64,000 nt of DNA from positions 34,428,415 through 34,492,414 of the forward strand of contig OX419336.1 of assembly GCA_948470475.1 (NCBI GenBank), in the 5' to 3' direction. Origin of the DNA: Galaxea fascicularis. Taxonomy: Eukaryota > Cnidaria > Anthozoa > Scleractinia > Euphylliidae. A program made the position numbers and the translations under genes. Shown here in pieces: positions 21,001 to 48,628 of this stretch. The stretch's first letter is position 1. The number at the start of each line of letters is the position of its first letter. The notes under the pieces were generated by a model. It saw nothing but the letters and a program-made list of their open reading frames with translations. It had not been told where the DNA came from and did not search any database.

Positions 21001-23242
21001 CCTAAACTTATGTGCTGGGTGCCCAGGATTTCAAAGGTTTAGAGGTTTGGGGCTTCCAACTAGTTTTCTTAGAGTACAGCCTTGTGTATGTCAACATTTT
21101 CATTTTCAGCATTTTGCAAACAAGATGCCTTTTCTGTTTTACCCAATGCATGTAACTCATGAGTCAAATAATGTTTGGACCACCAACTGTTGTACACCAT
21201 CTTTGATCATTCATTTTCCACCTGCTCAGCTTACTTTTAATAGCCAATAATACTTTTTCCTGTTTGACCACATGCATGATGGGTAATTATAGTCTTGCCA
21301 TCAGCTGTCGCTGGGACCTCCAACTCAGGCATTCAACCCCGTGCTCCTGAATTGTTTGTTGATATTCCCGAAAACAAGGACTTAAGTGAATTTCCCAGAC
21401 ACGTTCTAGTAATTTTTCATTTTGTGTTTATAAGGGAGAGTCAGTTTCACAGTAACATTCTGTTAAATAAGGTCAGGACTTTGCTCTTTCGCTGACGGCG
21501 AAAACATAAAATTCCCAGATGATAACAGCTTCCCACAGACGCAAATGTTATTGCACAGAATCTACACGTTTTGTCGGCTTCCCGCAGACGTGAAAAATCT
21601 ACATGCTTTCTCCTTCATTGGAGTTAATACCAAAATAATTTTGTTTACATTACTGATTAGTGGCTGTATTGACAGGATTGGATTCGCCCTGACGAAAGGC
21701 TAACCGGCTCAAAACATCAGCCTTTAAAATCCCTGTTTGGTGGTCAATTTACATCAGTTATCAACTCCGTTGATAAACCAAATACTTGCTTACAACTTCC
21801 CCACCGACGCAGCACAGCACAACAGTTTGTTCAGAAACTACCCCCTTCGGAGGGGATTCAAATTACGCGGTCTTGTGGTCAGGCGTTCCTTTTCCCTTCT
21901 CCTCCAGGCCCTGGTTGTTCAAAGAATGGGTAGCGGTATCCACCGGATAAATATCTATCCAGTGGATAGTGCAATTAGCTTTCCCAATACTTATCCAGTG
22001 GATAGTGATTTATCCGGTGGATAGCGCTATCCAACGTTTGAACAACCGGGCCCAGAGCTCCCCTGCATTTTTCTCTCGTTTACGCGCTGCCTATCCCCTC
22101 CCCTTTTACACCTGCCACCCAGTCTACTGCAGTACACGCTAAAAGGGGGCTAAATATTTTAAATTTGAAATTTGAAAAAGGTGACGTGTGTAACAACTAG
22201 CGAATGAGCACGCGCGTGCAAGAATCAGTTCTGCATAAAACGAGAAACTATGGCAACTAACCCCAAACAAATGATTTCCCCAACAATCTTCAATCTTCTG
22301 GGCACAGGATATTTTAGATATCGAAAAGTTTTAAATTTAAGTGGGAGGAAAACCAAAGTAGATAAAAAAAAATTAAAACTATCAAACTCCACTGTTGAAA
22401 CCACAATCAGCTTTCGCAGCGCAAGAAGTAAAAGAAGATAAAGATTCGTAGTTGAAAAACAACTCTTACCTTCCTTTTTGGGGTTGACAAGAGACGCTGT
22501 AGTCTCGAAGAACGTAAGAAATGAACTGACAAATAGCAAGCGCGGCTTCATCGTGTCGCAAACGATTTTTTACCCCACGCGGATCATGGCGCTTCTGGTT
22601 CCCGACTCAGACTGAAGTGAGTAAGTTAACGTCATAAAAGCAAATTCGGACGTCAACATATTATGCGTGCTCAATCGATGAAACTTGTTTTTCTCCTTAT
22701 ATTTTATGAAATAAAAAGCTTGAAGATAACTTTGGTTCTTTTTAATAATAACACCCATGCTGTTAGCTAAGAGCGATCTAAAGCGCGCGTTTACACAGAC
22801 GTGAATGTCTGTTCGTTCAGGTTGTGGATTCAAAATTTCACAAAAAAATTCACTTTCTTGTTAGTTTGTTTGATCATTTTCCGATAAATATATAGCGTAT
22901 TGTAACTTTTCATAAGTATTCAGATACTTTTAAATATGGACCACTAAAAAATATGTCTCAGTGAAATGTTCTGGCATCCACGACCGCGCTGACGCCTTTG
23001 GATGATATACATTTATTTCCTTTTGTCCCAACTAATTTTAACTCTTTCTGGATTAAAAAAAGTCTCCAAAACCTATTGACAAGGTTTTATTCTTCTCCTT
23101 TCAGACGGAGTTGTCCTTGAATGTCCCTGGAATGTACAAACTGCATGTTCAACTGCCACAGAAAGTTGATCCCGAACAAACAGACGCGACTTTCAACACC
23201 ATTGGACACAAGTTAATTGTCAAATTACCCATCCAGCTTTGA
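18002..23242 (+). CDS. PIH1D2: PIH1 domain-containing protein 2
   Basis: Three phase-0 exons, 18002-18181, 19094-19765 and 23105-23242, join to 329 aa (human about 315 aa). All junctions are GT-AG. The N-terminus (QADSVWKMLDDLSESDPEAY...FIDKTLKEG) and the following LFVNICSWEQMPAPQSE block are the PIH1 domain signature, comparable to the family's 'F(I/V)N(I/L)C.W...PAPQ'. The C-terminal part (about 235-329), including MYKLHVQLPQKVD and IGHKLIVKLP, is the CS/p23-like fold found at the end of PIH proteins. Family members are HSP90/R2TP-type co-chaperones; several assemble axonemal dyneins in the cytoplasm. The start codon is in a good context (AAAATGG) and followed by Ala. Intron 2 (3.3 kb) holds a 1-kb TIR element and smaller repeats. 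I judged an ORF at 21295-21495 not to be an exon, because exons 2 and 3 already join in frame and match the family. Confidence 0.94.
19898..21070. repeat. Older dispersed repeat, split by the TIR element at 19971
   Basis: The left piece, about 19898-19970 (CTCTAGCAGA...GACCAGGAAATATTG-like), and the right piece, about 21003-21070 (GGGTGCCCAGGATTTC...GGTTTAGAGGTTTGGGGCT), together match one contiguous copy at 25190-25330. Confidence 0.75.
19971..21002. mobile_element. 1,032-bp non-autonomous DNA transposon with TAA target duplication
   Basis: The ends GGGACCATTCATTTTTATGG and CCATAAAGAAATGGACAGTCCC are imperfect terminal inverted repeats. Further inverted blocks lie inside: CAGTCTGTGCAATGGCTC at 20139 against GAGCCATTGCACAGACGG near 20800, and TGATTGG / CCAATCA segments. 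The TAA at 19968-19970 and at 21003-21005 is a 3-bp target duplication, as for PIF/Harbinger elements. No transposase ORF is seen. It lies in PIH1D2 intron 2, inside an older repeat. Confidence 0.85.
21660..21785. repeat. Partial copy of the GAGCGTTAGCCCTTCGT-family MITE
   Basis: It resembles the right half of the 6651-6834 hairpin: CCTGACGAAAGGCTAACCGGCTC, then CAGCCTTTAAAATCCCTGT, GGTGGTCAATTTACAT and CAACTCCGTTGATAAACCAA. Confidence 0.7.
21906..22053. mobile_element. MITE with GGCCCTGGTTGTTCAAA termini (GGATAG repeats inside)
   Basis: GGCCCTGGTTGTTCAAA and TTTGAACAACCGGGCCC form the TIRs. The inside consists of alternating TATCCAGTGGATAG / TATCCGGTGGATAG units. I recognise this as a very common element type in anthozoan genomes. 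Confidence 0.85.
22470..22551 (-). CDS. Possible signal-peptide first exon inside PIH1D2 intron 2
   Basis: An ATG at 22551 opens MKPRLLFVSSFLTFFETTAS, a plausible secretory signal, followed by LVNPKKE and a strong donor (AAG then GTAAGAG) after 27 codons plus one base. I could not find a following exon on the minus strand, so this may be chance. Product unknown. Confidence 0.18.
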
Positions 23243-24799
23243 TTCTCACCTCTCATTCTGCTGAGTGTTTGGTGTAAACTCTCGCTACAATGGAATCTCC
23301 TCCTCTGACGACAGATTGTGTGATCACTATATTTCGTTAACACTTCCGAGTCAATCACGGACATTTTTTTAAGTACCCAGTTTTAATATTTTTCCAGCAC
23401 GTTTTCTCTCGAAAGACTGTTCAATAGGCGGTGTTTTACCGAAACCTTGTCCACTCCACAAGGCCACATGGCTTAAAGCCAGTTTGTGTTGGACACTGTA
23501 ACCGGAGGCCAGCTCCACCCCACCCCGGACGTACGGCAGCACTGGCCACCAGCATCTACGTCCACTGCTCTTTGCGAACAGTGCCGGTGCGGGTTCTCTT
23601 TCGTTCTCTTCAGGTTTTAAGGAAAGAAGTAGTCAAGTCCAATGGCTAAACACTGTTTGATCATGAAAATTTGGATCCGCTTCAGTACTTGAGCAACTGC
23701 TCCTTCCCCTTCCCTAACCCAACAAGTACAATTAGGTACTGACTTAGGTTTTTCTCTTGAAAGGCTGTTAAATATGAAGTTTCACTAGAAAAACCTCACA
23801 TTGGTTTACAGCTGCTTGTATCGTACTGCCATGACGTGTTTCTTGGCAGTTTCTGAAAACCTCGGCCAGAATATTGATTGCCGAGAGAGTATTATGAGTA
23901 AAGTGTTTTGCCAGTGGTGTTTAAGTATAATCCCAACTAAACAGTTTCTGTTCAGAGAAAGCTAGTTATTCTTTTCGCCAGTCATTATTACAGAGTATAC
24001 GTCCTGTCCATAAAGAAAGCCCGATCATTTTCTTATGGTACAATTGTGAGTGCGGTTAGGTACGACTTCTCGACCTCAGCACGGTTCTAACAACGGCATG
24101 AGCGTTAAAAGATCTTGTTCCTGACTTTCAGACCATGGACGAAGGCAAAAGAAAGCACACCAGAAAAATATGATGAGAAAGAAGATATAAGTTCTTAAGA
24201 AGAGGCTAAAGCGCTCTATCGCCTTTCCCCAGTTATCACACCAGGGATGTTTTAAAAACTGGAAAGCACAGGGATGTAGTATAGCTTGTATAGTAGGCGC
24301 AAAGAGGATGCGCTCCGTCGCGTTCGCAATTGCGACTTGTGCCCAATAGTACACCAGCGCTTACTGCGCTATGCCGTATCTGTCGAATACATATATTGTC
24401 ATCTTCGGCCAGTTGGACAAAGCCCGGCTGTGCTTATTCCGTCCATTTCAAATCGTGCCGGGCTGGAAAATGTTGAGCAGTTAACACCATGAAAGACGTA
24501 CTTTAAACGAGTTGGAAAGTCAAGAAAAGGCAGTATGATATTCAAGTTTAACTTCGATAATTTTATTTACACTATGGTTAGCCATACAACACTATCAAGA
24601 ACCCCTTAATTAGTCTGAAAAAGAAAAGAAAAGTAAGGCTGGATTCATTATTAACGAACTCGCTTTGGCAATACCCCCTCCTTGTACCTTCATCTTTGTT
24701 TGTTGTTAACAGCTCGCGGTTTCAGACACCTCTTCAAATGAACATACCACAAATTTTTAAATCGTCAAGCGAAGCTAAACGGGGTGTCACCCAATACCG

Positions 24800-25085
24800 C
24801 AGCGGTTTTCAGTCGAGTGTCGAAAGTTACTCGCATTTGCTTTAGTTTTGGTCTACCTCGCCCTGTGATTGGTTGGCAAAACTGGCGCCAGCTTCTCAAC
24901 CAATGAGAAGCAAAACCAAGAGCAATCGTGACCTGCACGCGCGCATTTTCCCGCGCTTGGCGACGGTTGCATGTTATTGCTTCGAATTCGAATTTTGTTT
25001 GGCCCACTGCGCTATTAGCGGTTTCTGTGATTGGTCAGAGCAAGAGCTTTGGTCTTGGTTTTACGACACTCCACTAAAAGTCCCT
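24800..25085. repeat. Dispersed repeat, copy 2 (GTGATTGGTTGGCAAAACTG family)
   Basis: Same family and orientation as 3550-3800 (see that entry). The two copies share several blocks of 15-20 bases in the same order. Confidence 0.75.
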
Positions 25086-25189
25086 ATACAAATTCGAGCT
25101 AAATTCAGTTTTTGTTAAATTGTTCAATATTTTGTTTTAATTCGGGCCAACTCCAAAGATGCAACTACATTTGCCACATCGGGGCTGTG

Positions 25190-25330
25190 CTCTAGCAGAC
25201 CACAATGGCCCCTGGCTACTAACTTTTGCCCTTGGGCGACCAGGAAATATTGGTTTTTGTATCAAAATTGGAATATGCCGGGCGCCCTGAATCTCGAGGG
25301 TTTAGAGATTATGGGCTCCCAACTACTTTT
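25190..25330. repeat. Uninterrupted copy of the repeat split at 19898-21070
   Basis: CTCTAGCAGACCACAATGG, TTTTGCCCTTGGGCGACCAG, GAAATATTG, GGGCGCCCTGAATCTC and GGTTTAGAGATTATGGGCT run continuously. This gives the empty-site structure for the TIR insertion at 19971. Confidence 0.75.
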
Positions 25331-25916
25331 CATTCGCCTGGTTTTCACTCGCCACGCAAGCACAAACATAAGCATGAGCGTTAGTGAAAACAGCATGAGC
25401 AGAAACATTAGAGAAAAGAGCCCACTTATGTCACTGTTGTTTTCACTTGCGCTTGTGCTTGCGACGCAAGTGAAAACCAGAGCACAGTCTTGTACATTTA
25501 TCACAAAGAGATTTTACCACGTACACATTTTTTTCCTATGATCAGTTAGAAAAGGAAACTCAAATTTGCGCTACTTCTGTTACATTGGATAAATCTGAAT
25601 ATTATTATTTGAATCCATTTAAATTCACATTTTAAGACTTCAGTTTGCATATTTCCTGTCTAATCTCAAATCTGAAGGCCTACAATACAGCTTGGAGAAG
25701 AGATCAAAACTGAACTCTGATATCCCCGTAAGAACTGGATGAAATTCAATCTTTTTCTTCTGATCTGTTAGCCCACATGGACCTCCTACATATGGAAGAT
25801 AAAACTATTCTACTCTAATCAATCAAACATGACTTGAACATGGCTCAACATAAAAAATATCAACGTGAATAAAATCTCTTAAAACGCAAAAAATGTGGTT
25901 CGACCGTGAATGACCA

Positions 25917-26305
25917 TATACACTCTGTTTTAGAACGCTGAGGCTGAGATTAACCCAAATTTTAAGAACATGCCCACAACATAACCCAGGCTGAGAGTCA
26001 GTTAAGAACATCTTTATTTTGCTCATTTATTTTTTTAAATGAGTAGTATACCATGTACACATGAACTTTTCTCCGTCAGTTCACTGCAAAATCTGGTGAC
26101 TTTATGTCGCGTTGTGAACCTCTATGTTCAATGCTTTTCGTCAAGCTAAATTTACCAGGAGTTGGTTGGCGCGACATTGTGTTTATACCGTGTAACTTAA
26201 GAACACCTTGAGAACGTTCTCAGGCTCAAATCGCGAAAAAAATAAGAACGTCCAAGCCTCAGCTCCAAAATTAGACGTTCTTATATAAAAAAAACAGAGT
26301 GTACA
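25917..26305. mobile_element. MITE-like element with GTACACTCTGTTTT termini
   Basis: TATACACTCTGTTTTAGAACG at the left mirrors CGTTCTTATATAAAAAAAACAGAGTGTAC at the right. Internal GAACGTTCT and GCTGAGGC blocks are also mirrored. Non-coding. Confidence 0.65.
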
Positions 26306-26656
26306 CGCTCAACGAAAAAATTGAAGGCCCGCAAAAAACAAACATAAATACTCTAATACACGTAAAACTTTGTTAGGATTACAATAAAAATATATAATTT
26401 GTGATATTTGTTTAATTAGCAAGTAAATGGCATTAAAACAAAGACGTTTGAAATTCGTTTAAAGAACACGGACATAGTATCAAACGCCCTTTCTGTTTTA
26501 ACCTTTTATCTTAGCTAAGCACTATTTCCCCTGGAAGTTTTACGTCCAAATAACAGACGTTAGGATGGGCAAAGTCAAGTTGGGTTTTACTAATCCACCC
26601 CCAAATTAGTAACGAGTTACCACAGCTGAAGCACTTCCCAGCAGTGAACACCACAT

Positions 26657-43223
<16,567 letters not shown>

Positions 43224-43576
43224 ACTGAAATTCGCCAGCGACACTCCAAATACATTTCTTTTGAGAAAAAAACAATTCGCCACATCCTTTCGCCGACTGT
43301 TTTTTTTATGCTTCCGCCTCCTCTGCCAGAAACAAACGTCTTGCATGGCATTGTGGGATGTGTAAGTAGCCGCGCCTCAACTGCTCCAGCACGGGCAAGC
43401 CATGATTATTTTCCGCAGTTTAACTATTTTGCTATCGACTTTCAATATTCATAGGCCTCATGACTTCCAGGCAATTTTTAACTCCATATACTTATTTCTG
43501 GAGGCCAGTACCTATTTTTTTCTCTATTTTATAAGTATTGTATACAGCAGCAGGAGCTAACGTAAAATAAAGTTTT

Positions 43577-43604
43577 TGTTGTTGTTGTTGTTGTTGTTGT
43601 TGTT
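43577..43604. repeat. (GTT)n microsatellite
   Basis: About nine GTT units upstream of the Fes/Fer start. Confidence 0.9.
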
Positions 43605-43798
43605 CATTGTCAAACATTTACAAATTGTTCATTTCAGATTCTAATATATATCTAAAATTCATGTCCTTGGTGGTTTCGTTTCGTTTATCTACAACCATAT
43701 CATACAACAACAATGACCGTACTGCTGGTTATTACTTTGGACAGTTAGAGATACATCCGAATGCCACGTGAGTTGCATTGTGGACAGTGAAGAACAGT

Positions 43799-43922
43799 AG
43801 CCTGAGTGGCAAGGGTTCGAAGGGGAAGGAGAGGGGGAATACATGCGCGCGGGCCCTTTGCGCTCTCACGCACCCAATTTTTCCCTTCCCCTCCCCTTCA
43901 AACGTTTGACACGCAGGCTATG
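43799..43922. mobile_element. MITE with TAGCCTG termini and purine-rich arms
   Basis: TAGCCTGAGTGGCAAGGGTTCGAAGGGGAAGGAGAGG mirrors CCCTTCCCCTCCCCTTCAAACGTTTGACACGCAGGCTA with some mismatches. The centre is GC-rich. Confidence 0.65.
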
Positions 43923-45125
43923 AAGATAGAGAAGTATCGAAGGTTTCGCTGTGCGAAAAAATGTCTTGAAAATACACTTTCAAATGATCTGAAATTATTT
44001 CATTGCATATGAAAAATAAGGGCAAGAATGAGAAAAGCTATAGAGTGAATTTCGTCAATTTTCTTGAACGGGTCTTCTTGGTGTTGCACCTATCTCAGTC
44101 CATCCATTTTTGACTCCCATCCATCACTGCATAGAAATGCCAGTAAACTTTACTTGTTCTGAAAGCTTTCCTGCTCAGGTGTACGTTGACAACAGCAACG
44201 ACAGCAAAGGCAGAACCGGCATGAGACGTTTGACTATAAACAAGGAAGCACGAAAGAAAATATTGCATAGTTAGTTTCTGTTTCCACAAGAATTTATTTC
44301 CTGGTCAGTATTAGGTGTTGAATGCATAATTAATTAGGGCTTTTTGAAGTGGCGTGCATTGTACTTCACCGTCACAATCTTCAGCCATTTACTCTTAGCT
44401 TATAAATATGGAATATCCAAGATGAAAACATGTCCCGAATGTACAGCTGGCGGTTTGTGTCCCATAAAGGCAAAGGTTTGTGCTGGAGACACGGGCGTAA
44501 CAAACTTTCTTCAGTTTGCAACAGTGGTATTTGAATCACGGACCGCCACTTACCGCCAGTTACATAGGCTGATATCACTGTTGTCACTTTTAATTATTGA
44601 TGTTGTTATTGCCGATTGTGTAGCTCAGTTATCGACGATGGGTCAGATGTCAGGTTAGAATAAGATAGGCGTGCAGACCGGTGAGACCAACGGCAAGATA
44701 TGTCAGAAAACTAAGATTTAGGGCCTTTTGACTGAAACACTTAAGCCGCTCTTCGGGTCGCCAGAGATTAACCAACCTTTACCGGAAGCAAGAGGCAACA
44801 TATTCTGTAAGGCGAAGCAATTTTTTGACATGGAAACATTTTTTATTAATTCCCCCGCGAGAGCCTCCATTGTATGTCCGGGAGAATACGAAACATCTTA
44901 GATTTCTCGGATCTTAATCGCACGTTAGTCCATGTCAGACCATCTCGCTTTTACTGATTTATCATCGACTGATCCATTTGTTGGTAAAAGGAGACAATAT
45001 CAGGACAACATTGCACCGTGGAACAGTACATCAATACAGGGACTGAAGACTAGCTCGAGCCACCGAAATTTTCGATCGTCCACCAAAAATCGGCGTTTTT
45101 CAGGGTATCTGGTATTCTCCTGGAT

Positions 45126-45246
45126 TATTCATTCATTCATTCATTCATTCATTCATTCATTCATTCATTCATTCATTCATTCATTCACTCATTCATTCAT
45201 TCATTCATTCATTCATTTATTCATTCATTCATTGCATTCATTCATT
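45126..45246. repeat. (ATTC)n microsatellite, about 120 bp
   Basis: About 29 ATTC units with a few interruptions (ACTC, ATTT, ATTGC). The poly-(Phe-Ile-His-Ser) open frame over it is a by-product. Confidence 0.92.
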
Positions 45247-45344
45247 TTTTGTTTTGACATCTAGACAGATTCGTATTTTTCTTTATCGGCTCTGAAGGAC
45301 TAATTTAATCTAGTATTTACAAAAATTTGGTATTATCAACAGAG

Positions 45345-46100
45345 TTTATAGTGTAAATTGACCACCGTGCAGTGATTCTAAAAGCTGACGTAGCCTTTCG
45401 TCAGAGGGAATCGAGGAATTATGGGTTGTGTGTAGTTTTTATAGCGGAGTAGGAGCTACGCTATTGGCCAGGGTAACATGGCAACGTGAAAAATAGGAAT
45501 ACCGATTAGTTAAATAAAAAGGTTCGTTGATACCGTGGGTATTAAGGGTGCTGATCTGGAAGATGAATTTTTGTTCCAGATTCTTGCGGCTTTCCGTCGT
45601 ACCTTGATGCCGGGAAAAGCCGCAGATAGCCATGTGTTGTTTGGAGTGGTTAAGAAGATTAAAATGACGAGCGACTCTTTGTCATTCTTTTCAACATCGC
45701 GAAGGTCCTGTCTCGCCATTGTATAATTTATTGCATAACGTACAGGTTATGCAATAAATGACATTTGCGGAGGTACATGTGAAACGATCGGTGATCTTAA
45801 CAGATCGTTTAGGTCCCGATATTTTGCTAGTGTTAAGAGTGAAAGGACAAGTTTTACATCGTGAGCGTGCGCAGATGAAAGTGCGGGTTGCTCATTAGTT
45901 TTAAATGCGCTTCTAACTAAAAAGTTGCCTACGGTTTTGTCGCGTTTGAATGAAATTAGTGGAGGTTGCGAAAAGATTCTACCAGTCTGCACCGTGTAAC
46001 ATAGAAGGTCGAAACTTGTTCGGGAATTTGAAATTGCTGTTCCGGTTTCTGATTGTCCTATGCAGCGTTGCGTAACAAGATCGAACGAGACCAGTTCCAC
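45345..46100 (-). mobile_element. Penelope-like element fragment, GIY-YIG end region, copy 1
   Basis: The left flank has GTAAATTGACCACCGTGCAG and GATTCTAAAAGCTGACG. The minus strand then encodes broken pieces resembling the C-terminal part of Penelope-like proteins: PPLISFKRDKTVGNFLVRSA near 45960-45890, RQDLRDVEKNDKESL near 45715, and RKNLEQKFIFQISTLN with HGINEPF near 45590-45520. Several frameshifts are present, and the segment with the GIY-YIG and Cys motifs is lost near 45740. Copy 2 (59495-60085) keeps that part. Confidence 0.65.
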
Positions 46101-47389
46101 GAAGTGGTGTTACATGGTGAAACTCTTGTTTTTATCATCACTGCGGTTGTTGCGACCGTTTCAGAAGTAGAAAGCGGTTCTACTTTCCGTGAAACTTGTC
46201 TCGCAACGGAAGTTCGAAAAGGTTTCAGGAAACCGACTATGTTACACGTTGCTACGATCGCTGAAACTTATTTCTCAGCGCCGTTGCACACAAGTTTCAG
46301 CTTAATTAAAGTCTCAACGTGTAACAGCGGCTTAAGTTTGTAGCGGATAGCGGAGCCGGCATCGGAGTGACGGCCGGCTTCGAAAACACATCGTAAAAGT
46401 GATATCAAGTATCCAGTCACTGACATAATTCAAGATATTCATCACAAATTTATTTTTGAGAACCTGACAGACATATATTACTTCATATTAATTCATAAAA
46501 ATCTATACGCTATTCACAATCACAAATCCAATGTGCAACAATGGACTTCAACAAAAACGCCTTTTTAGTCATACTCATCCACAGCCTCTATTCAAGGTGA
46601 TCCGGATGCAAAAAGCAAAACACAAGTTATCTTGAAATTCAAGATAATTCAATTCTTTGGGGCCAGGATAATCGGCTATCAAAACATTTTCCTGAAAAAC
46701 AGACATTTCTGGTCACTAATTTCATTGGACATTTTCGTAATTTGGTCGCCCAGGGATAAATAGGTTTTCTGTGCAACAACTCTCTCCACAAACGGTACAA
46801 ATACATACACACAGTAAAAAGCGCATAGGTAATACTTTCTAACAATTCCAGGCCACACAGTGAAAACTTGTTTGATGCGGCTGAGAATATTCCTTACCAT
46901 GTTATTTGATTACGGAACTGGCAATTAAAAATTGAGCCATATTACTCCGTTCGTCAAGGATGATTTTTTTTGCTTTACTTGATTTGATATTTTGAAACTG
47001 TAAAAGTAACGTCATCATCAAGTCATAAACCATCTTTTGCTCGCGATTGTGGCAATAAAGGGTTTTCTTGCCGGATGAGGCTGCCGGAAAAAGCATTTAA
47101 ATAAAGATGGCTAGTATTGGTCGGTTATCTCCGTTGATCGTGACAACGGAACAAAAATTCGGGCTTAAATTTATCCATTTGTTCATGCTCGAATAGTAGT
47201 AAGTATATCACTTTCCTTAAATGTTCTGATATGAACTACAACAGAGCAAATATTGATCATAAGCCCAAAACAGACACTAATTAACATCGCTACTTGATCT
47301 CACCGCCCCCATCAATTGTTCAGCCGCTGATGTTTACTGACCGCAGTTTTGGAGGTAAAGGTATTAATCGACACCGATTAAAAGGTTCT

Positions 47390-48628
47390 CTAAGAATTTA
47401 GGAAAGGCATGCTCTTAAGTCCTTCTCCGTGCTCGCAGGAATTACAGGAACAAACTTTGGAGTGCCTTTCGTGTTCATCTTTTCCGCCTGTTCGTAAATA
47501 TCGGCACCGTCGGAGTTCTTCGACTGTTGTCGTTCTCTGTTTCGGGTCCGAACTCGATCTTTCCCTTGATAGTAAAAATTCCATAGGGTCTTTTCCTGCC
47601 ATGCTTGTTGATCTGGTCCGCGAGGGTGGCCCGATATTCCATGACTGAAGAACTTCATTCATGGTCACTTTAGGTAGCTCCAATTCTTGAACGCGATCCT
47701 CCAAACTTTGTCGGTGTGATTCGTCCCTTCTCCTAGCGCGAGTTGCTGGAGAGGCGTTCGGTGTTACTTTGTTTGGAGTTCTCGCGTTTCTTTCTGTTCC
47801 TTGCCCTTTAGATTTTGTTGCGTTGTGATTTGTTCCTCTCCTCGTAGTCTCTACAGAAGATTCCTCGGTTATTTTTTCAAGCGACGAAGTAGGTGAAACC
47901 CGTCTAGCGCGATCGTCACGTTCGCTGCCTTTGACTTGCAACAGTGAGAGATTAACTTGAGGCAGAGAATCATGTTTTAATTTCGTTGTCTTTGTTTTAG
48001 TACCCGCGGGTTTTCCAATACCTTTCCCAACCGAATACTTCGATGATTTTTCCGTAGGACTGATCCTTGGCGAACGCGAATTGTGAACTCCAGACACCCC
48101 TGCGGAAAAGTGTGTGTGGTTATCAATTTTATGTTCCGAAGTAACTACTAGCTTTTTATCAGGCGGCTTTGTTGCTGTGGCCCTCTTCAAATCTATGCTC
48201 TGAGCTCGCAGAGCCCCAGGAGCTATCTTGACTTTCTTCACCTGCGTTTGCCTGCCAGACATGTTCAAAACATTGGGTAAAACGTGTTCCATTACACGGT
48301 ACGTGTTCCGTGGTGCGAGACCATAGCGTGTTGTGATGACGTGCTTTTTCCCATCATTAGAATCTAGCAGATTTTCTTTGTTTGACTTGTAATCAGCCGT
48401 GTTGCCCAATTGACCCGGGTCAGGCTGTGGGATATCTGGTTTCAGATGAGGCATAACAGATGGACTATTCTTTAAGGCTCTTGAGTTGACGACCATGATG
48501 CTACTTTGCTGGTGCTCTCCAGTCGTGGCAAATGATCTTTTCACGGCCACTTTTACTTTCAGCGGAAAGAAAATCGTTTTCTCATTAGTTTCCCGTGGCG
48601 ATGTTACAGAAATCATTGGCGGAGTCAT
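47390..48628 (-). CDS. Gene A: intronless, 412-aa basic disordered protein with C-terminal CRYLR motif
   Basis: I do not recognise the family. A single ORF from a good start context (ACACCATGA) to a TAG-type stop encodes a Ser/Thr/Arg/Lys-rich protein without membrane segments or known domains. A short N-terminal segment (TIFFPLKVKVAVKR) may be structured. The last 100 residues carry a helix-like motif LPKVTMNEVLQSW at 318-330 and then VEELRRCRYLRTGG with CRYLR at 375-379 (bases 47492-47506). A Cys-rich tail CSCNSC follows. Genes B and C, both on the same strand downstream in the array, end with the same C-(R/K)-Y-L-R motif, and B also has the preceding motif. No introns, unlike the neighbouring conserved genes. 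Many RSxS-type sites suggest phosphorylation; that is inference. Confidence 0.75.
   Translation of the reverse strand: MTPPMISVTSPRETNEKTIFFPLKVKVAVKRSFATTGEHQQSSIMVVNSRALKNSPSVMPHLKPDIPQPDPGQLGNTADYKSNKENLLDSNDGKKHVITTRYGLAPRNTYRVMEHVLPNVLNMSGRQTQVKKVKIAPGALRAQSIDLKRATATKPPDKKLVVTSEHKIDNHTHFSAGVSGVHNSRSPRISPTEKSSKYSVGKGIGKPAGTKTKTTKLKHDSLPQVNLSLLQVKGSERDDRARRVSPTSSLEKITEESSVETTRRGTNHNATKSKGQGTERNARTPNKVTPNASPATRARRRDESHRQSLEDRVQELELPKVTMNEVLQSWNIGPPSRTRSTSMAGKDPMEFLLSRERSSSDPKQRTTTVEELRRCRYLRTGGKDEHERHSKVCSCNSCEHGEGLKSMPFLNS

Larger units (their letters stand above)
23243..26656. other. Intergenic region between PIH1D2 and FES/FER
   Basis: The PIH1D2 and Fes/Fer 3' ends face each other across this region. 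I see only repeats (24800-25085, 25190-25330, 25917-26305) and no supported gene. Open frames at 23431-23649 and 24076-24354 have no family features. Confidence 0.55.
43224..47389. other. Intergenic region between Fes/Fer and gene A
   Basis: The first part should hold the Fes/Fer promoter and 5' UTR. Repeats are listed separately ((GTT)n, a MITE, (ATTC)n, a Penelope-like fragment). Minus-strand open frames of 64 and 73 codons at 46902-47096 and 46679-46900 may be part of the gene A 3' UTR; no family features are seen in them. Confidence 0.5.

Noticed and set aside
21295..21495. Plus-strand ORF in PIH1D2 intron 2 (APELFVDIPENKDLSEFP) as an extra PIH1D2 exon
   Set aside because: Exons 18002-18181, 19094-19765 and 23105-23242 already join in phase 0 and match the family end to end; no flanking donor fits.
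44932..45264. 110-codon ORF with HSFI repeats
   Set aside because: The repetitive part is a translation of the (ATTC)n microsatellite; no conserved features.
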